64,000 nucleotides of DNA from Nitrospirillum viridazoti (GCF_007827975.1 NZ_VITT01000002.1); one strand, 5' to 3'. Shown: positions 1 to 9,034, counted from the stretch's first letter. Program-made: numbers and translations. Notes: generated by a model from the letters alone, not told the origin.

Positions 1-1
1 G

Positions 2-103
2 CGGGCCGAGCTGGAGGTGTCCATGCGCAAGCTGATGCGGATCTTAAGCGAAAGCGACGACCCGAAGGCACCGTTGCGGGGCGAAGTCCCGGCCCCCCGT
101 TGA
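2..103 (+). CDS. C-terminal end of an unidentified protein (partial)
   Basis: An open frame enters from the left edge and stops at TGA 101-103. Only 33 residues are visible. They form a charged, probably helical tail (ELEVSMRKLMRILSES) followed by a Pro/Arg-rich end. The tail is too short to assign to a family. It could be the end of a transcriptional regulator or of a small enzyme, but nothing here decides this. The next gene on the same strand begins 27 bp later, so the two may share a transcript. Confidence 0.45.
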   Translation, partial: RAELEVSMRKLMRILSESDDPKAPLRGEVPAPR

Positions 104-129
104 TTTCATTGCAGTTAGGAGCCTGAATC

Positions 130-954
130 TTGGCGCGTTCCTGGATCGAATTCATTCAAGCCCAATACATTCCCTGGCAGCCCCACACCCTGTGGGGCCT
201 GCGTGATGGCGTCGAGGCCAAGGTCCTGAGCCATGACGATGCCACGGGTGCCGTCAGCATGCTGGTCCGGTATCCCACCGGCTTCACCGCCCCGGCGTCC
301 CGCCTGGTGGTGGACGAGGAATTCCTGGTCCTGGATGGCACGCTGACGATGGCCGGCCAAGAGTACGGCCACCTGGCCTACGCCCACCTGCCGGCGGGGT
401 ATGAGCGGGGTGAGCTGGGCAGTCCCGGCGGTGCCGTGGTCCTGACCTTCCTGTCGGCGGCGCCTGACCAGGCGGTCCCGGTTGCTGGCTACGATCCCGC
501 CCGCCTGGTGGTGCGGCTGGACGGCTACCAGGTGCCCTACACCGGTAACTTCCATCCGGAGTTCCCGCCGGGTGCCGGGCGCAAGATGCTCTACAAGGAC
601 CCGGTCACCGGCGACGTTTCCTGGTTGCTGGGCACCCTGCCGGTGCGCTGGGCCGAACGGTCGGAGGTTCATCCCACCGTCGAGGAGATGTACCTGCTGA
701 GCGGCGAGGTGCACGGCAACCGCGGCGTCATGCGGCCCGGCGCCTATTTCTGGCGGCCGCCGGAGGCGCCGCACGGCCCTTACGGCACCCTGACAGGCAA
801 CCTTTACTTCTTTCGCACCAAGGGCGGCCCGCTGACGACGAACTACGTCCAGGCGGAACGGCCCTTCCAATGGTGGCCGGCCTACGACCCGGTGTTGCCC
901 CCGGATATGGAGGCCTACCGCGGCGAAATGCCGGCCAACCCAACAGCCTGGTGA
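130..954 (+). CDS. Cupin-domain protein (DUF4437/ChrR-like double cupin)
   Basis: A 274-residue protein built of two cupin-like beta-barrel halves. The second half has the histidine/glutamate arrangement of a metal cupin around residues 178-215 (EVHPTVEEMYLLSGEVHG, then RPGAYFWRPPEAPHGP). The first half resembles it but is less complete. The start is a TTG at 130, preceded by AGGAG at 117-121 with good spacing; no ATG fits as well. Cupins of this type are small oxygenases, isomerases or anti-sigma-like sensors, and the substrate cannot be read from sequence. It lies 52 bp before a TonB receptor on the same strand and probably belongs to the same catabolic island. Confidence 0.75.
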   Translation: MARSWIEFIQAQYIPWQPHTLWGLRDGVEAKVLSHDDATGAVSMLVRYPTGFTAPASRLVVDEEFLVLDGTLTMAGQEYGHLAYAHLPAGYERGELGSPGGAVVLTFLSAAPDQAVPVAGYDPARLVVRLDGYQVPYTGNFHPEFPPGAGRKMLYKDPVTGDVSWLLGTLPVRWAERSEVHPTVEEMYLLSGEVHGNRGVMRPGAYFWRPPEAPHGPYGTLTGNLYFFRTKGGPLTTNYVQAERPFQWWPAYDPVLPPDMEAYRGEMPANPTAW

Positions 955-1006
955 GAGCGAGGGCGGGCACGCCCCTCACCTTCAAATCAAAAGAACGGGA
1001 GCATTC

Positions 1007-3325
1007 ATGATGACGGGTAAAATTCGGGGAGTTTCCATCCTTGCCTTGCTGGGCGCGCTGGCGGCCATGCCGGCCCTGGCGCAATCGGCTGGCCCTTCCA
1101 CGGCCCAGCCGGCGGCGCCGCAGGCGGCCGATGCCAGCCAGCTTGAGGAAATCATCGTGACGGCCCAGCGCCGTCAGCAGAACCTGCAGGACGTGCCGCT
1201 GGCCGTGTCGTCGCTGGGGGCGGCGGATCTGCAGGACCGGCAGATCCGCGACACCATCGACCTGATCCAGCACATCCCCAACCTGATCGGCAACAACAAC
1301 GTCGGCCTGGGCAGTTCCAACACCTATTACATCCGCGGCATCGGCAACACGGAATCCATCGCCACCCAGGACGTGCCGGTGGGCACCTATGTCGACGACG
1401 TCTACATCTCACGCCAGAACGCCAACAACTTCGGCCTGTTCGATGTGGAACGCATCGAGGTGCTGCGCGGTCCCCAGGGCACGCTGTTCGGTCGCAACAC
1501 CACCGGCGGCGCCATCAACGTCATCATGAAGAAGCCCTCGGCCACCGCCGGCGGTTACCTGGAGGCCGGCGCCGGCCGCTTCGGTGAGACCGACATCCGG
1601 GCCAGCATGGACGCGCCCCTGTCGGACAAGGTGCTGACCAAGGTCAGCATGTACCGCGACCGCAGCGACGGCTACGTTCGGCAGGTCAACACCGGCGACA
1701 AGCTGAACGGCACGGACTCCTACGGTGTGCGGGGTGCCGTCCGCCTGTTGCCGACGGACCGGGTGACCATCGACCTGGCCGGCGACTACGTCGATGAGAA
1801 CGAGGCCAACCTGATCAACCGGGTCGATCCGGCGACGGGCGACCGCATCGCGACCATCGGCATCACCCAGGGCGCGCTGGCCAAATACTTCACCGGCACC
1901 AAGGCCAATAACGAGGTCGGCAACTCCACCAAGAGCTGGTCGTTGAGTTCCAACGCCGCCTGGGAACTGGACGACCTGACGCTGAACTCCATCACCGGCT
2001 TCCGCCAGACCACCCAGCGCTATTTCATCGACTCCAACCCGGCGGCGCCCAATCCCGTCGCCACCGGCGTGTCCCCCATCCTGAACTACAGCCTGCACCA
2101 GCAATGGTCGCAGGAGTTCAAGGCCAATGGCCAGGCGCTGGACAACCGCCTAAACTATACCGTCGGCTTCTATTACCTGCATGAGAACAACTGGACCGAC
2201 CTGGGTACGGGTGTCGGCACCGCCTCCGGCTTCACGGTCAGTGGCGACCGCACCATCAAGAACACGCTGGACTCCTACGCCACCTACGCCCAGGGCGACT
2301 ACAAGCTGACCGACGCGCTGACCGCCACCGTCGGCGTTCGCCTGTCGAAGGAGGAGAAGCAGCTGAAGGTCGCGACCAACGCCGGGGGCAAGGGGCCGCT
2401 GTTCAGCACCGCCCTGATCGAGGCCGCCGGCATTCCGACCGACCTGGAAAACGAGTTCGTGACGCCCCGGTTCGCCCTGTCCTACCAGATCGACCCCAGC
2501 CTCATGGTCTACGCCTCCGCCACGCGGGGCGAGAAGTCGGGCGGCTGGAACGGCCGCGCCCTGGCCAACAACCTGTTCCTGGCCTTCAAGCCGGAAAAGG
2601 TGTGGTCGGAGGAGGTGGGCATGCGCGGCGATTTCCTGGACCACACGCTGCGCCTGAACGCCACCGCCTTCTACAGCGAGGCGGAGGACGTGCAGATTTC
2701 CGCGGCCTATACCGTTAACGGCCAGCGCATCTTCACCACCACCAACCCGGCCGGCCTGCGCAACTACGGCGGTGAGCTGGAGGCGGAGTGGGTGCCCATC
2801 CGGGGCCTGACCTTCAGCGGCTCCATCGGTGTGCAGCATGCCCGCTACATCGATATCTCCAGCGATGTCCAGGCGCAGATGGCGGCCTGCCAGGCGGCGC
2901 TGGCATCCAACAACAGCTCCGGCATCTCCAACAACTGCAACCGGGGCTTCGTCGACTTCAAGGGCCGTATCGCCCGTCCGGTGCGCGCGCCGGACTTCAC
3001 CGGCCTGGTGACGGCGACCTACCAGATCGACACCGAGGCCGGCATCTTCCGGCCCACTGTCGGCTTCGACTACAACAACGGCTACGCCATCGGCAACGCC
3101 GGCAACGCCGGCAACACCGACAGCACGGACGGCGCCTGGACCGATCCGCAGGTGCTGTGGAACCTGAACCTGGCTTACGAGCCGGCGAAGGTGCCGAACC
3201 TCACCCTGTCGGTCGGCTGCAAGAACTGCACGGACCGGACCTACAAGGTCTCCTTCCTGTCGGCGACCTCCATCTACCTAAACCCGCCCATGACCTGGGA
3301 CGTGCGGGCGCACTACAAGTTCTGA
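1007..3325 (+). CDS. TonB-dependent outer-membrane receptor
   Basis: A 772-residue outer-membrane receptor. Residues 1-26 form a signal peptide with a hydrophobic core (ILALLGALAAMPALA) and cleavage after AQS or nearby. The plug domain follows with the segment EEIIVTAQRRQQNLQDVPLA, then the YIRGIG and LRGPQGTLFGRNTTGGAINV plug motifs. A long beta-barrel ends in the typical aromatic C-terminal strand (WDVRAHYKF). The ligand is unknown. Its position at the head of the imide/acid island, with a second receptor closing that island at 13618, suggests it imports the substrate or a precursor. ATG 1007 is preceded by GGGAG. A strong bidirectional terminator follows. Confidence 0.93.
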   Translation: MMTGKIRGVSILALLGALAAMPALAQSAGPSTAQPAAPQAADASQLEEIIVTAQRRQQNLQDVPLAVSSLGAADLQDRQIRDTIDLIQHIPNLIGNNNVGLGSSNTYYIRGIGNTESIATQDVPVGTYVDDVYISRQNANNFGLFDVERIEVLRGPQGTLFGRNTTGGAINVIMKKPSATAGGYLEAGAGRFGETDIRASMDAPLSDKVLTKVSMYRDRSDGYVRQVNTGDKLNGTDSYGVRGAVRLLPTDRVTIDLAGDYVDENEANLINRVDPATGDRIATIGITQGALAKYFTGTKANNEVGNSTKSWSLSSNAAWELDDLTLNSITGFRQTTQRYFIDSNPAAPNPVATGVSPILNYSLHQQWSQEFKANGQALDNRLNYTVGFYYLHENNWTDLGTGVGTASGFTVSGDRTIKNTLDSYATYAQGDYKLTDALTATVGVRLSKEEKQLKVATNAGGKGPLFSTALIEAAGIPTDLENEFVTPRFALSYQIDPSLMVYASATRGEKSGGWNGRALANNLFLAFKPEKVWSEEVGMRGDFLDHTLRLNATAFYSEAEDVQISAAYTVNGQRIFTTTNPAGLRNYGGELEAEWVPIRGLTFSGSIGVQHARYIDISSDVQAQMAACQAALASNNSSGISNNCNRGFVDFKGRIARPVRAPDFTGLVTATYQIDTEAGIFRPTVGFDYNNGYAIGNAGNAGNTDSTDGAWTDPQVLWNLNLAYEPAKVPNLTLSVGCKNCTDRTYKVSFLSATSIYLNPPMTWDVRAHYKF

Positions 3326-3395
3326 TCCCGGCCTTCGGCACTTTGGGGCGGCCCTGCATCAGCGGGGCCGTTCCCATTTCAGCATCCGGTATGGC

Positions 3396-3440
3396 CAAAG
3401 AAAACCCCGCGCGGATGATCTCCCGCGCGGGGTTTCTTTG
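3396..3440. terminator. Bidirectional intrinsic terminator
   Basis: The arms AAACCCCGCGCGG (3402-3414) and CCGCGCGGGGTTT (3423-3435) pair perfectly over 13 bp with an 8-nt loop. Flanking A-rich and T-rich tracts extend the pairing with one bulge. The hairpin sits between the convergent TonB receptor and the deacetylase-fold gene and can end both transcripts. Confidence 0.85.
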
Positions 3441-3452
3441 CATGGATGGTGA

Positions 3453-4370
3453 TCAGCGCGGCGTGGCGCCGACCACCTCCGACCCGGTGGCGAACCAGGC
3501 GTTGTCCTGGTCCTTCAGCCAGCGCAGCAGGCCGTCGAAGGCGTCGATGCGGTAGGGCAGGCCCAGGATGTAAGGCGTCACCTGCAGCGGCAGCAGGCGC
3601 CCGCCATAAGTGCGGGATTCCTGATACAGCCAGGCGTAGGCATCCTGGATCTGCTGGACGTAGCTGTCGGCCGACTGTTGCAGCACGTTCACGATCTGCC
3701 GGTCGGACAGTTCATGGCTCAGCGGCAGGTTCATGATGTCGCCGGCCGCGGTCCGCATGGCATAGGGCAGGTCGTCGTTCACCCAGTCGCACATGTAGCG
3801 CACGCCGGCCTCGGCCAGCAGGCGGGGCGTGTTCCAGGACTGCGAGCGGGCGATGGACAGCCAGCCGGCCGGCCGCGTGCCCGTCGCCTGTTCCAGCACG
3901 TCCAGCGCGGTGCCGATCAGGGTGCGCTCCGCCTCTTCCTCCAGCCCGGTGGCGATGGTGCCGTTCATGTCGGTGGAATGGGCGATGATCTCATGGCCCG
4001 CTGCGATAATCTCGCTGATGACGGCGGGATAGCGCTGGGCGATGGCGGCGTTGACGGCGACCGACACCTTGGCCCCCACCGCGGCAAAGGCGTCCAGCAG
4101 CCGGTAGAAGCCGACGCGGGTGCCGTAGTCGCGGGAGGTGTAGTGGCGATAGTCGGGGAAGGGGGTCTGCATATGCCCCGGTGCCCGGAAGGGCTTGTCC
4201 GCCGGTGTCAGGGGGAACCATTCCAGGCTGACCACGACGCAGACGGCGACGCCCTTGCCCCCCGGCCAGCTGACGGCCGGGCGGTCGAACAGGTTGGACC
4301 AGGGGTAGAGGTCATGGTCCATGCCCCGGCGGCGGCGGGGATATTCCAGATATGAAGGGTCAAGGGACAT
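3453..4370 (-). CDS. PuuE/allantoinase-like polysaccharide-deacetylase-fold protein, putative degenerate partner
   Basis: A 305-residue NodB/PuuE-type beta-alpha barrel protein. In bacteria this branch of the polysaccharide deacetylase superfamily includes allantoinase PuuE and, as far as I recall, some cyclic-imide hydrolases rather than sugar deacetylases. The core motif HEIIAHSTDMN is present. The C-terminal metal/catalytic loop, which in the adjacent paralogue reads LHSYLIGQPHR, here reads VTPYILGLPYR, so both histidines are lost. It follows the paralogue by 6 bp on the same strand. A co-translated pair could form a heteromer with one structural and one catalytic subunit. The alternative is an enzyme with shifted ligands. 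Confidence 0.8.
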   Translation of the reverse strand: MSLDPSYLEYPRRRRGMDHDLYPWSNLFDRPAVSWPGGKGVAVCVVVSLEWFPLTPADKPFRAPGHMQTPFPDYRHYTSRDYGTRVGFYRLLDAFAAVGAKVSVAVNAAIAQRYPAVISEIIAAGHEIIAHSTDMNGTIATGLEEEAERTLIGTALDVLEQATGTRPAGWLSIARSQSWNTPRLLAEAGVRYMCDWVNDDLPYAMRTAAGDIMNLPLSHELSDRQIVNVLQQSADSYVQQIQDAYAWLYQESRTYGGRLLPLQVTPYILGLPYRIDAFDGLLRWLKDQDNAWFATGSEVVGATPR

Positions 4371-4376
4371 GGGCGC

Positions 4377-5312
4377 TCACTCCGCTGCCGGGCGGGCGGT
4401 TTCGGCCGTCACCGCGTCGTAATCGTGGGCCAGGAAATGCTGGGCGATGTCGCCGGCCCGGGTGATCCAGGCGCGGCCGTCGGCGGCAATGTGGCGCAGC
4501 ACCTCCTCGAACGGGCCGATGCGGTGCGGCTGGCCGATCAGGTAGCTGTGCAGGGGGATGCACATCACCGTGCCCGACGCCTCCCCCTCCCGCGCCAGGC
4601 GCTCGTACTGGCGGATCAGGGTGTCGGCGTATTCCCGGGGGCTCATGTTGTAGACGGCGAAGCCGTAGTGGTCGTTGACCTCCAGGCTGTAGGGCATGGA
4701 AATCAGGCGCCCCCGTGCCACATGCACCGGCCCCGGCTGGTCGTCGTGGTACAGGTCGCAGGTGTAGGTGAAGCCCATCTCCGCCAGCAGGTCCATGGTG
4801 CGCGTGGTGTGGGTCAGGGCGGGGGCCAGCCAGCCCCGGATGCGCTGGTCCGTGGCCTCCTGCACCGTGCGGATGCTGTCTTCCATGATGGCCCGTTCCT
4901 GGGCCTCATCCATGCCGTAGGTGTAGCGGGTGTTGTAGATGCCATGGCTGAAGAACTCCCAGCCCAGGGCGTTGGCGTTCTCCACCACCTCGGGATGGTG
5001 CTGGCACAGCGCCACGGACAGGGATACCGTGCCCTTGAAACCGTGGCGCTCCATCACCTCCGCCATGCGCCAGTGGCCGACGCGATTGGCGTAGTCGCGG
5101 TGGCTGTAGCCGACCACGTCGGGGTGGGGCTTGGTCCAGCTTTTGCGGAAAGGGTTGGCCGGCGGGTCGATCTCATAGAATTCCAGGTTGGGCGAGATCC
5201 AGACGGCGATGGGCTTGTCGCCCGGCCAGCGGATGGGGTGGCGGTCGCGATAGGGGCGGAAATCGTACAGCCCGGGATCGTTGACCACGGGGTTTTGGGG
5301 TGCCGTGCCCAT
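4377..5312 (-). CDS. PuuE/allantoinase-like polysaccharide-deacetylase-fold hydrolase
   Basis: A 311-residue protein of the PuuE-like polysaccharide deacetylase family. It starts at ATG 5312, which overlaps the stop codon of the isochorismatase-fold gene by one base, as expected of translational coupling. The open frame continues upstream of this ATG, but that part is only antisense-like reading through the neighbour. Visible landmarks are the N-terminal strand AVWISPNLEFYE, the central SHGIYNT and the C-terminal LHSYLIGQPHR with its histidines. Family members open cyclic amides (allantoin, imides) or remove N-acetyl groups. With an amidase of the half-amide type next door, cyclic imide or cyclic ureide ring opening is the best guess. 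Confidence 0.83.
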   Translation of the reverse strand: MGTAPQNPVVNDPGLYDFRPYRDRHPIRWPGDKPIAVWISPNLEFYEIDPPANPFRKSWTKPHPDVVGYSHRDYANRVGHWRMAEVMERHGFKGTVSLSVALCQHHPEVVENANALGWEFFSHGIYNTRYTYGMDEAQERAIMEDSIRTVQEATDQRIRGWLAPALTHTTRTMDLLAEMGFTYTCDLYHDDQPGPVHVARGRLISMPYSLEVNDHYGFAVYNMSPREYADTLIRQYERLAREGEASGTVMCIPLHSYLIGQPHRIGPFEEVLRHIAADGRAWITRAGDIAQHFLAHDYDAVTAETARPAAE

Positions 5313-5995
5313 CACCGCGCCTCCAGCCAGTCGACCACCGTCTGCACCGGCTCGACGTCCGCGTATTTCAGCTGCAGGTCGGTCAGGTTGGCGAAGTGAT
5401 AGCTCTCGTGCTTGTCGGCGCAGGTCTCGATGGGAACGATGGTGCGATAGCCGCGGCTGAGGGAGTCCACCGCCGTCGCTCGCACGCAGCCGGAGGTGGA
5501 ACCGCCGGTGACAATGACCGTGTCCACCTTGTGCCAGACCAGATAGCTGGCCAAGGGTGTCTCGAAGAAGGCCGACGGCATGCGCTTGGTGTAAATCGCG
5601 TCGATGGCCGTATCGATTTCGCAACGCTCGTCGAACGCGTGCCGCCGGCTGCCGTACTTGATGTTCTGCAGGCTGTCCGGCGTGTTGGTCCGGGTGCCCC
5701 AGACGCCGGCATCGCCGGCATCCTCGGCATAGGCCACGTGGGTCCAGATGACCGGCATGCCCTTGGCCCGCGCCAGGGCGGAGATGTGGTTCACATGTTC
5801 GATCTGCCGGGGATCGGTCTCATAAGCCGTCTTGAACTCGTCGATGCGGGTATAGGCGTTCTGGAAATCCACGTTGACGATGGCCAGTTTCTCGCCGAAG
5901 CCGAACTTGGTCCGGGCCGGATTGGCCATCACATCTTCGAAAATCTGGCGGGCCGTCCGGTCGTCCCGGATCATGCGCGTGCCGACGATGGTCAT
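5312..5995 (-). CDS. Isochorismatase-family amidohydrolase (N-carbamoylsarcosine/maleamate amidase-like)
   Basis: A 227-residue cysteine hydrolase. The family's Asp-Lys-Cys triad is visible: Asp43 in NVDFQNAY, Lys137 in TKRMPSAF and Cys170 in GGSTSGCVRATA. The cis-peptide preceding the Cys is also conserved. Relatives hydrolyse N-carbamoylsarcosine, ureidoacrylate, nicotinamide or maleamate. A GGGAG ribosome site precedes ATG 5995. It is the first gene of a three-gene coupled unit with the two PuuE-like proteins and lies 12 bp downstream of the lyase gene. Cleavage of a half-amide such as a maleamate derivative, releasing ammonia and a diacid, fits this neighbourhood. The exact substrate is inference. 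Confidence 0.85.
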   Translation of the reverse strand: MTIVGTRMIRDDRTARQIFEDVMANPARTKFGFGEKLAIVNVDFQNAYTRIDEFKTAYETDPRQIEHVNHISALARAKGMPVIWTHVAYAEDAGDAGVWGTRTNTPDSLQNIKYGSRRHAFDERCEIDTAIDAIYTKRMPSAFFETPLASYLVWHKVDTVIVTGGSTSGCVRATAVDSLSRGYRTIVPIETCADKHESYHFANLTDLQLKYADVEPVQTVVDWLEAR

Positions 5996-6007
5996 GCGAC
6001 GTCTCCC

Positions 6008-6946
6008 TCAGTGGTGATCAGCGGGCTTGAAGCCCAACGGCAGGCCGGCGGCGGTAGTGAAGCCGTACAGCGGTTCGCCCGGCAACGCCTCCGCCAGGAT
6101 GGTCCGCACGGCGAATAGGGCGTCCAGGTCGATGCCCGTGTGCACGCCCATGGCTTCCAGCATGAAGGCCAGGTCCTCGGTGACGATGTTGCCGGAGGCG
6201 CCGGGCGCGAAGGGGCAGCCGCCCAGGCCCCCCAGCGAACTGTCCAGCGTGGTCAGCCCGGCGTCCAGCGCCGCCAGGGCGTTGGCCAGGCCCAGGCCGC
6301 GCGTGTTGTGCAGGTGGATGCCGGTCAGGGCGTCGGCGCCGACGGTGTCGCGAACCAGCTTGATCAGGCGGCGCACGCTGGCCGGGTCGGCATAGCCCGT
6401 CGTGTCCGACAGCCCGACCTCGTCACAGCCGGCGGCCATCAGCTCCTCCGCCAGGCGGGCGATCTGGCTGTCGGGGATGGGGCCTTCCAGGGTGCAGCCG
6501 AAGGCGGTGGACAGGCTGCCCTCGAAATGCGGGCGCCGGTCGGGAGGCAGGGCGGCGATCATGGCGGCGATGGCCTTCGCCTCCTCGATCACCTGGGCGT
6601 GGGTGCGGCGCAGGTTGCGCAGGCTGTGCGTCTCCGACACCGACAGGGGCAGGGTCAGCTTGTCGGCGCCGGCCTGGATGGCCGCCTCCGCCCCGCGCGC
6701 GTTGGGCACCAGCACCGCGACGGCCAAGCCGGGGATGGTCTTGGCATGGGCCACCACCTCGGCCGTGTCCGCCAGCTGCGGCAGCAGCTTGGCCGGCACG
6801 AAGCTGCCCACCTCGATCTCCCGCACGCCGGCCGCGGCTTCCGCCGTGATCCAGGCCTTCTTGGCCGCCAGCGGCATGATGGCGGTGATGCTTTGCAGGC
6901 CGTCGCGCGGCCCCACCTCACTGATCAGGACGTCCCCAGCTGCCAT
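6008..6946 (-). CDS. Hydroxymethylglutaryl-CoA lyase family protein (possible citramalyl-CoA lyase)
   Basis: A 312-residue TIM-barrel lyase of the HMGL family. Catalytic landmarks are Arg14-Asp15 in SEVGPRDGLQ, the metal histidines His211 and His213 in GIHLHNTRG, and Cys244 in the GGLGGCPFAPGASGN loop. The start is taken at ATG 6946 because GGGAGA precedes it with 7-bp spacing; an in-frame ATG at 6967 has no such site. The family splits beta-hydroxyacyl-CoA into acetyl-CoA plus a keto acid (HMG-CoA, citramalyl-CoA and relatives). A divergent CoA-transferase and a nearby LeuCD hydratase argue for a citramalyl-CoA-type substrate rather than leucine breakdown, whose other genes are absent here. 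Confidence 0.9.
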   Translation of the reverse strand: MAAGDVLISEVGPRDGLQSITAIMPLAAKKAWITAEAAAGVREIEVGSFVPAKLLPQLADTAEVVAHAKTIPGLAVAVLVPNARGAEAAIQAGADKLTLPLSVSETHSLRNLRRTHAQVIEEAKAIAAMIAALPPDRRPHFEGSLSTAFGCTLEGPIPDSQIARLAEELMAAGCDEVGLSDTTGYADPASVRRLIKLVRDTVGADALTGIHLHNTRGLGLANALAALDAGLTTLDSSLGGLGGCPFAPGASGNIVTEDLAFMLEAMGVHTGIDLDALFAVRTILAEALPGEPLYGFTTAAGLPLGFKPADHH

Positions 6947-6982
6947 GCTCTTGTCTCCCGGCCCCATCGGCTCGCTTGTTTT

Positions 6983-7004
6983 ATTGTTATAAGTCTATAT
7001 CAAT
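6983..7004. promoter_or_regulatory. Probable GntR operator, site 1
   Basis: An inverted repeat with arms ATTGTTATA (6983-6991) and TATATCAAT (6996-7004), 8 of 9 positions complementary, and a 4-bp spacer. It lies in the divergent promoter between the lyase and the CoA-transferase. Half-site and spacing match the perfect repeat at 9103-9126, and GT-N-TA spacing is typical of HutC-type GntR operators. Confidence 0.65.
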
Positions 7005-7050
7005 TAAAAAGGGCCTGTCGAGCCCGAAGCGGATGTGGCGGGAGACAAGA

Positions 7051-8241
7051 ATGGATATGGACAGGGACGCGCTGCCGTTGGCCGGCGTCACGGTGGTTGA
7101 ATTCACCCACATGGTCATGGGGCCGTCGGTGGGGGTGATTCTGGGCGACCTGGGCGCCACGGTGATCAAGGTGGAACCCATGGGCGGAGACCAGACGCGC
7201 CGGCTGCTGGGCTCCGGCGCCGGCTATTTCCCCATGTTCAACCGCAACAAGCGCAGCCTGTGCCTGGATCTGAAGAGCCCCGAGGGCCTGGCCATCGCCC
7301 GGCGCCTGGTGGATGGTGCCGACGTGCTGGTGGAAAACTTCCGTCCTGGCACGCTGGAACGGCTGGGCCTGGGACCTGAGGCCCTGGCCCAGAGCAACCC
7401 GGGGCTGGTCTACTGCTCGGCCAAGGGCTTCCTCGCAGGTCCCTATGAACACCGCACCGCCTTGGACGAGGTGACGCAGATGATGGGCGGCCTGGCCTAC
7501 ATGACCGGGCCGCCGGGCCGGCCGCTGCGCGCGGGCTCGTCGGTTGTGGACATCACCGGCGGCATGTTCGGTGTCATCGGCATCCTGGCCGCCCTGTTGC
7601 GCCGGCAGCAGACCGGGCGGGGCGGGGCCGTCAAATGTTCCCTCTACGAGACCACGGCTTTCCTGGTCGGCCAGCACATGGCCCAGCAGGCGGTGACGGG
7701 GAAGGCGGTGCAGCCCATGCCCGTGCGCCTGTCCGCCTGGGCCATCTACGACGTGTTCGAGACCCGGCGGGAAGGGGAACTGCTGTTCGTAGGCGTGGTC
7801 AGCGACGGTCAATGGCAGGCCTTCTGCACGGCCTTTGGCCTGGATGACCTTGGCGGCAATCCCGCCTACGCCCGCAACAACGACCGGGTGCTGGCGCGCG
7901 ACGTCATCCTGCCGCGGGTGCGCGCCCTGTTCGCCAACGAGGACCGCGCCGCCCTGGTGGAGCGGCTGGAAGGCGTGGGCCTGCCCTTCGCCCCCATCAC
8001 CCGGCCGGACGAGCTGTTCGACGACGCCCATCTGAACGCCGAGGGCGGCCTGCTGGACGTCACCATCCCCGGCGGCCCCGCCACCAGGCTGCCGGCCCTG
8101 CCGCTGGAATTCGACGGTTGCCGTCCCGGCCTGCACCATGACATCCCCGAGGCGGGCGCGGACGCCGACGATATCCTGGCCGGTTTGGGCTATGGGGCGG
8201 CGGAGATCGGCGCCTGGCGCACGCGCGGCGTGGTGGGATGA
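7051..8241 (+). CDS. CaiB/BaiF family (class III) CoA-transferase
   Basis: A 396-residue family III CoA-transferase. The start is ATG 7051, with GGGAGACAAGA just upstream; this leader also precedes the divergent lyase gene. An in-frame ATG at 6976 would overlap the operator. The N-terminal GVTVVEFTHMVMGP and LGDLGATVIKVEP segments and the active-site Asp139 in ALDEVTQMMGGLAYMTG are conserved. Such enzymes move CoA from a donor thioester, commonly succinyl-CoA, to an acid. Next to an HMGL-family lyase, activation of a hydroxydiacid (citramalate-like) before cleavage is plausible. It ends one base before the convergent GntR gene. Confidence 0.9.
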   Translation: MDMDRDALPLAGVTVVEFTHMVMGPSVGVILGDLGATVIKVEPMGGDQTRRLLGSGAGYFPMFNRNKRSLCLDLKSPEGLAIARRLVDGADVLVENFRPGTLERLGLGPEALAQSNPGLVYCSAKGFLAGPYEHRTALDEVTQMMGGLAYMTGPPGRPLRAGSSVVDITGGMFGVIGILAALLRRQQTGRGGAVKCSLYETTAFLVGQHMAQQAVTGKAVQPMPVRLSAWAIYDVFETRREGELLFVGVVSDGQWQAFCTAFGLDDLGGNPAYARNNDRVLARDVILPRVRALFANEDRAALVERLEGVGLPFAPITRPDELFDDAHLNAEGGLLDVTIPGGPATRLPALPLEFDGCRPGLHHDIPEAGADADDILAGLGYGAAEIGAWRTRGVVG

Positions 8242-8242
8242 G

Positions 8243-9034
8243 TCAGGAATGGACCTGGGTGCCTAGCGCGCCGGCATCGCCGCCGCCGCCCGCGCCCAGG
8301 TCCAGCGTGATCTGGTAGCGGTCGGCGCGGTAGTGGGCGATGGTCAGCAGGATGGGCTGCCCGGCGCTGTCGCTGACCAGCCGCTCGATGCGCAACAGGG
8401 GCGCGCGGGGCTCCACCTCCAGCGCGGCGGTCAGGGCGGCGTCGGCCGAGACCGCGGCGATGGTCTGCCGGGCGTGGCCGATGCCGATGCCTGCGCCGCG
8501 CAATAGGGCCAGCATGGGCTTGGTGGTCAGGTTCTCCCGCGTCATCAACGGCCCCAGGCGGGCGGGCACATAACTGACGACCTCGCCCAGCGGCGCCCCA
8601 TCCAGAGAGCGGACGCGCACGGCGCGCACCAGGGCGGCCCCGGCGGGCAGGCCGAAACGCTGGGCCACGGCGGGGCCGGCCGCTTCCTCCGCGATGTCGA
8701 TCACGCGGACCTGGGTATTCTGGCCAAAGGCCACCAGTGAATCCACCGCCTGGTCGATGTTGGCTTCCAGCGGGCGCACGGGGGTCTGGAAGATCACGCG
8801 GGTGCCGATGCGCCGCCGACGTTCCACCAGCCCGCTGTTCGCCAGTTCGTCCAGGCAGCGCCGGGCCGTGATGCGCGACACGCCGTAGATCTGCACCAGG
8901 TCCAGTTCCGTGGGCACGGCGCTGCCATAGGCGCGCTGGCCGCTGGTGATCTCGTCCCGCAAGGTCAGGAACAGTTGATGGTACAGCGGCACGGCCCCCT
9001 GCCGGTCCACGACCCCCTTGGCTTCCTTCACCAC
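8243..9034 (-). CDS. GntR/HutC-family transcriptional regulator
   Basis: A 263-residue regulator. Residues 15-80 form the winged helix (VPLYHQLFLTLRDEI, then YGVSRITARRCLDELANSGLVERRRRIGTRV). A C-terminal UTRA ligand-binding domain spans about 95-250 and ends with ITLDLGAG. The ORF opens with tandem GTG codons at 9034 and 9031; GGAGG at 9038-9042 is better spaced for 9031. It lies between the CoA-transferase and the LeuCD pair. Similar palindromes occur in both flanking divergent promoters, so it very likely controls the island and itself. UTRA domains bind small metabolites, so the inducer is probably a pathway acid or its CoA ester. Confidence 0.92.
   Translation of the reverse strand: MVKEAKGVVDRQGAVPLYHQLFLTLRDEITSGQRAYGSAVPTELDLVQIYGVSRITARRCLDELANSGLVERRRRIGTRVIFQTPVRPLEANIDQAVDSLVAFGQNTQVRVIDIAEEAAGPAVAQRFGLPAGAALVRAVRVRSLDGAPLGEVVSYVPARLGPLMTRENLTTKPMLALLRGAGIGIGHARQTIAAVSADAALTAALEVEPRAPLLRIERLVSDSAGQPILLTIAHYRADRYQITLDLGAGGGGDAGALGTQVHS

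Noticed and set aside
5313..5624. N-terminal extension of the second PuuE-like protein
   Set aside because: It is out-of-frame reading through the isochorismatase-fold gene. The fold begins at ATG 5312.
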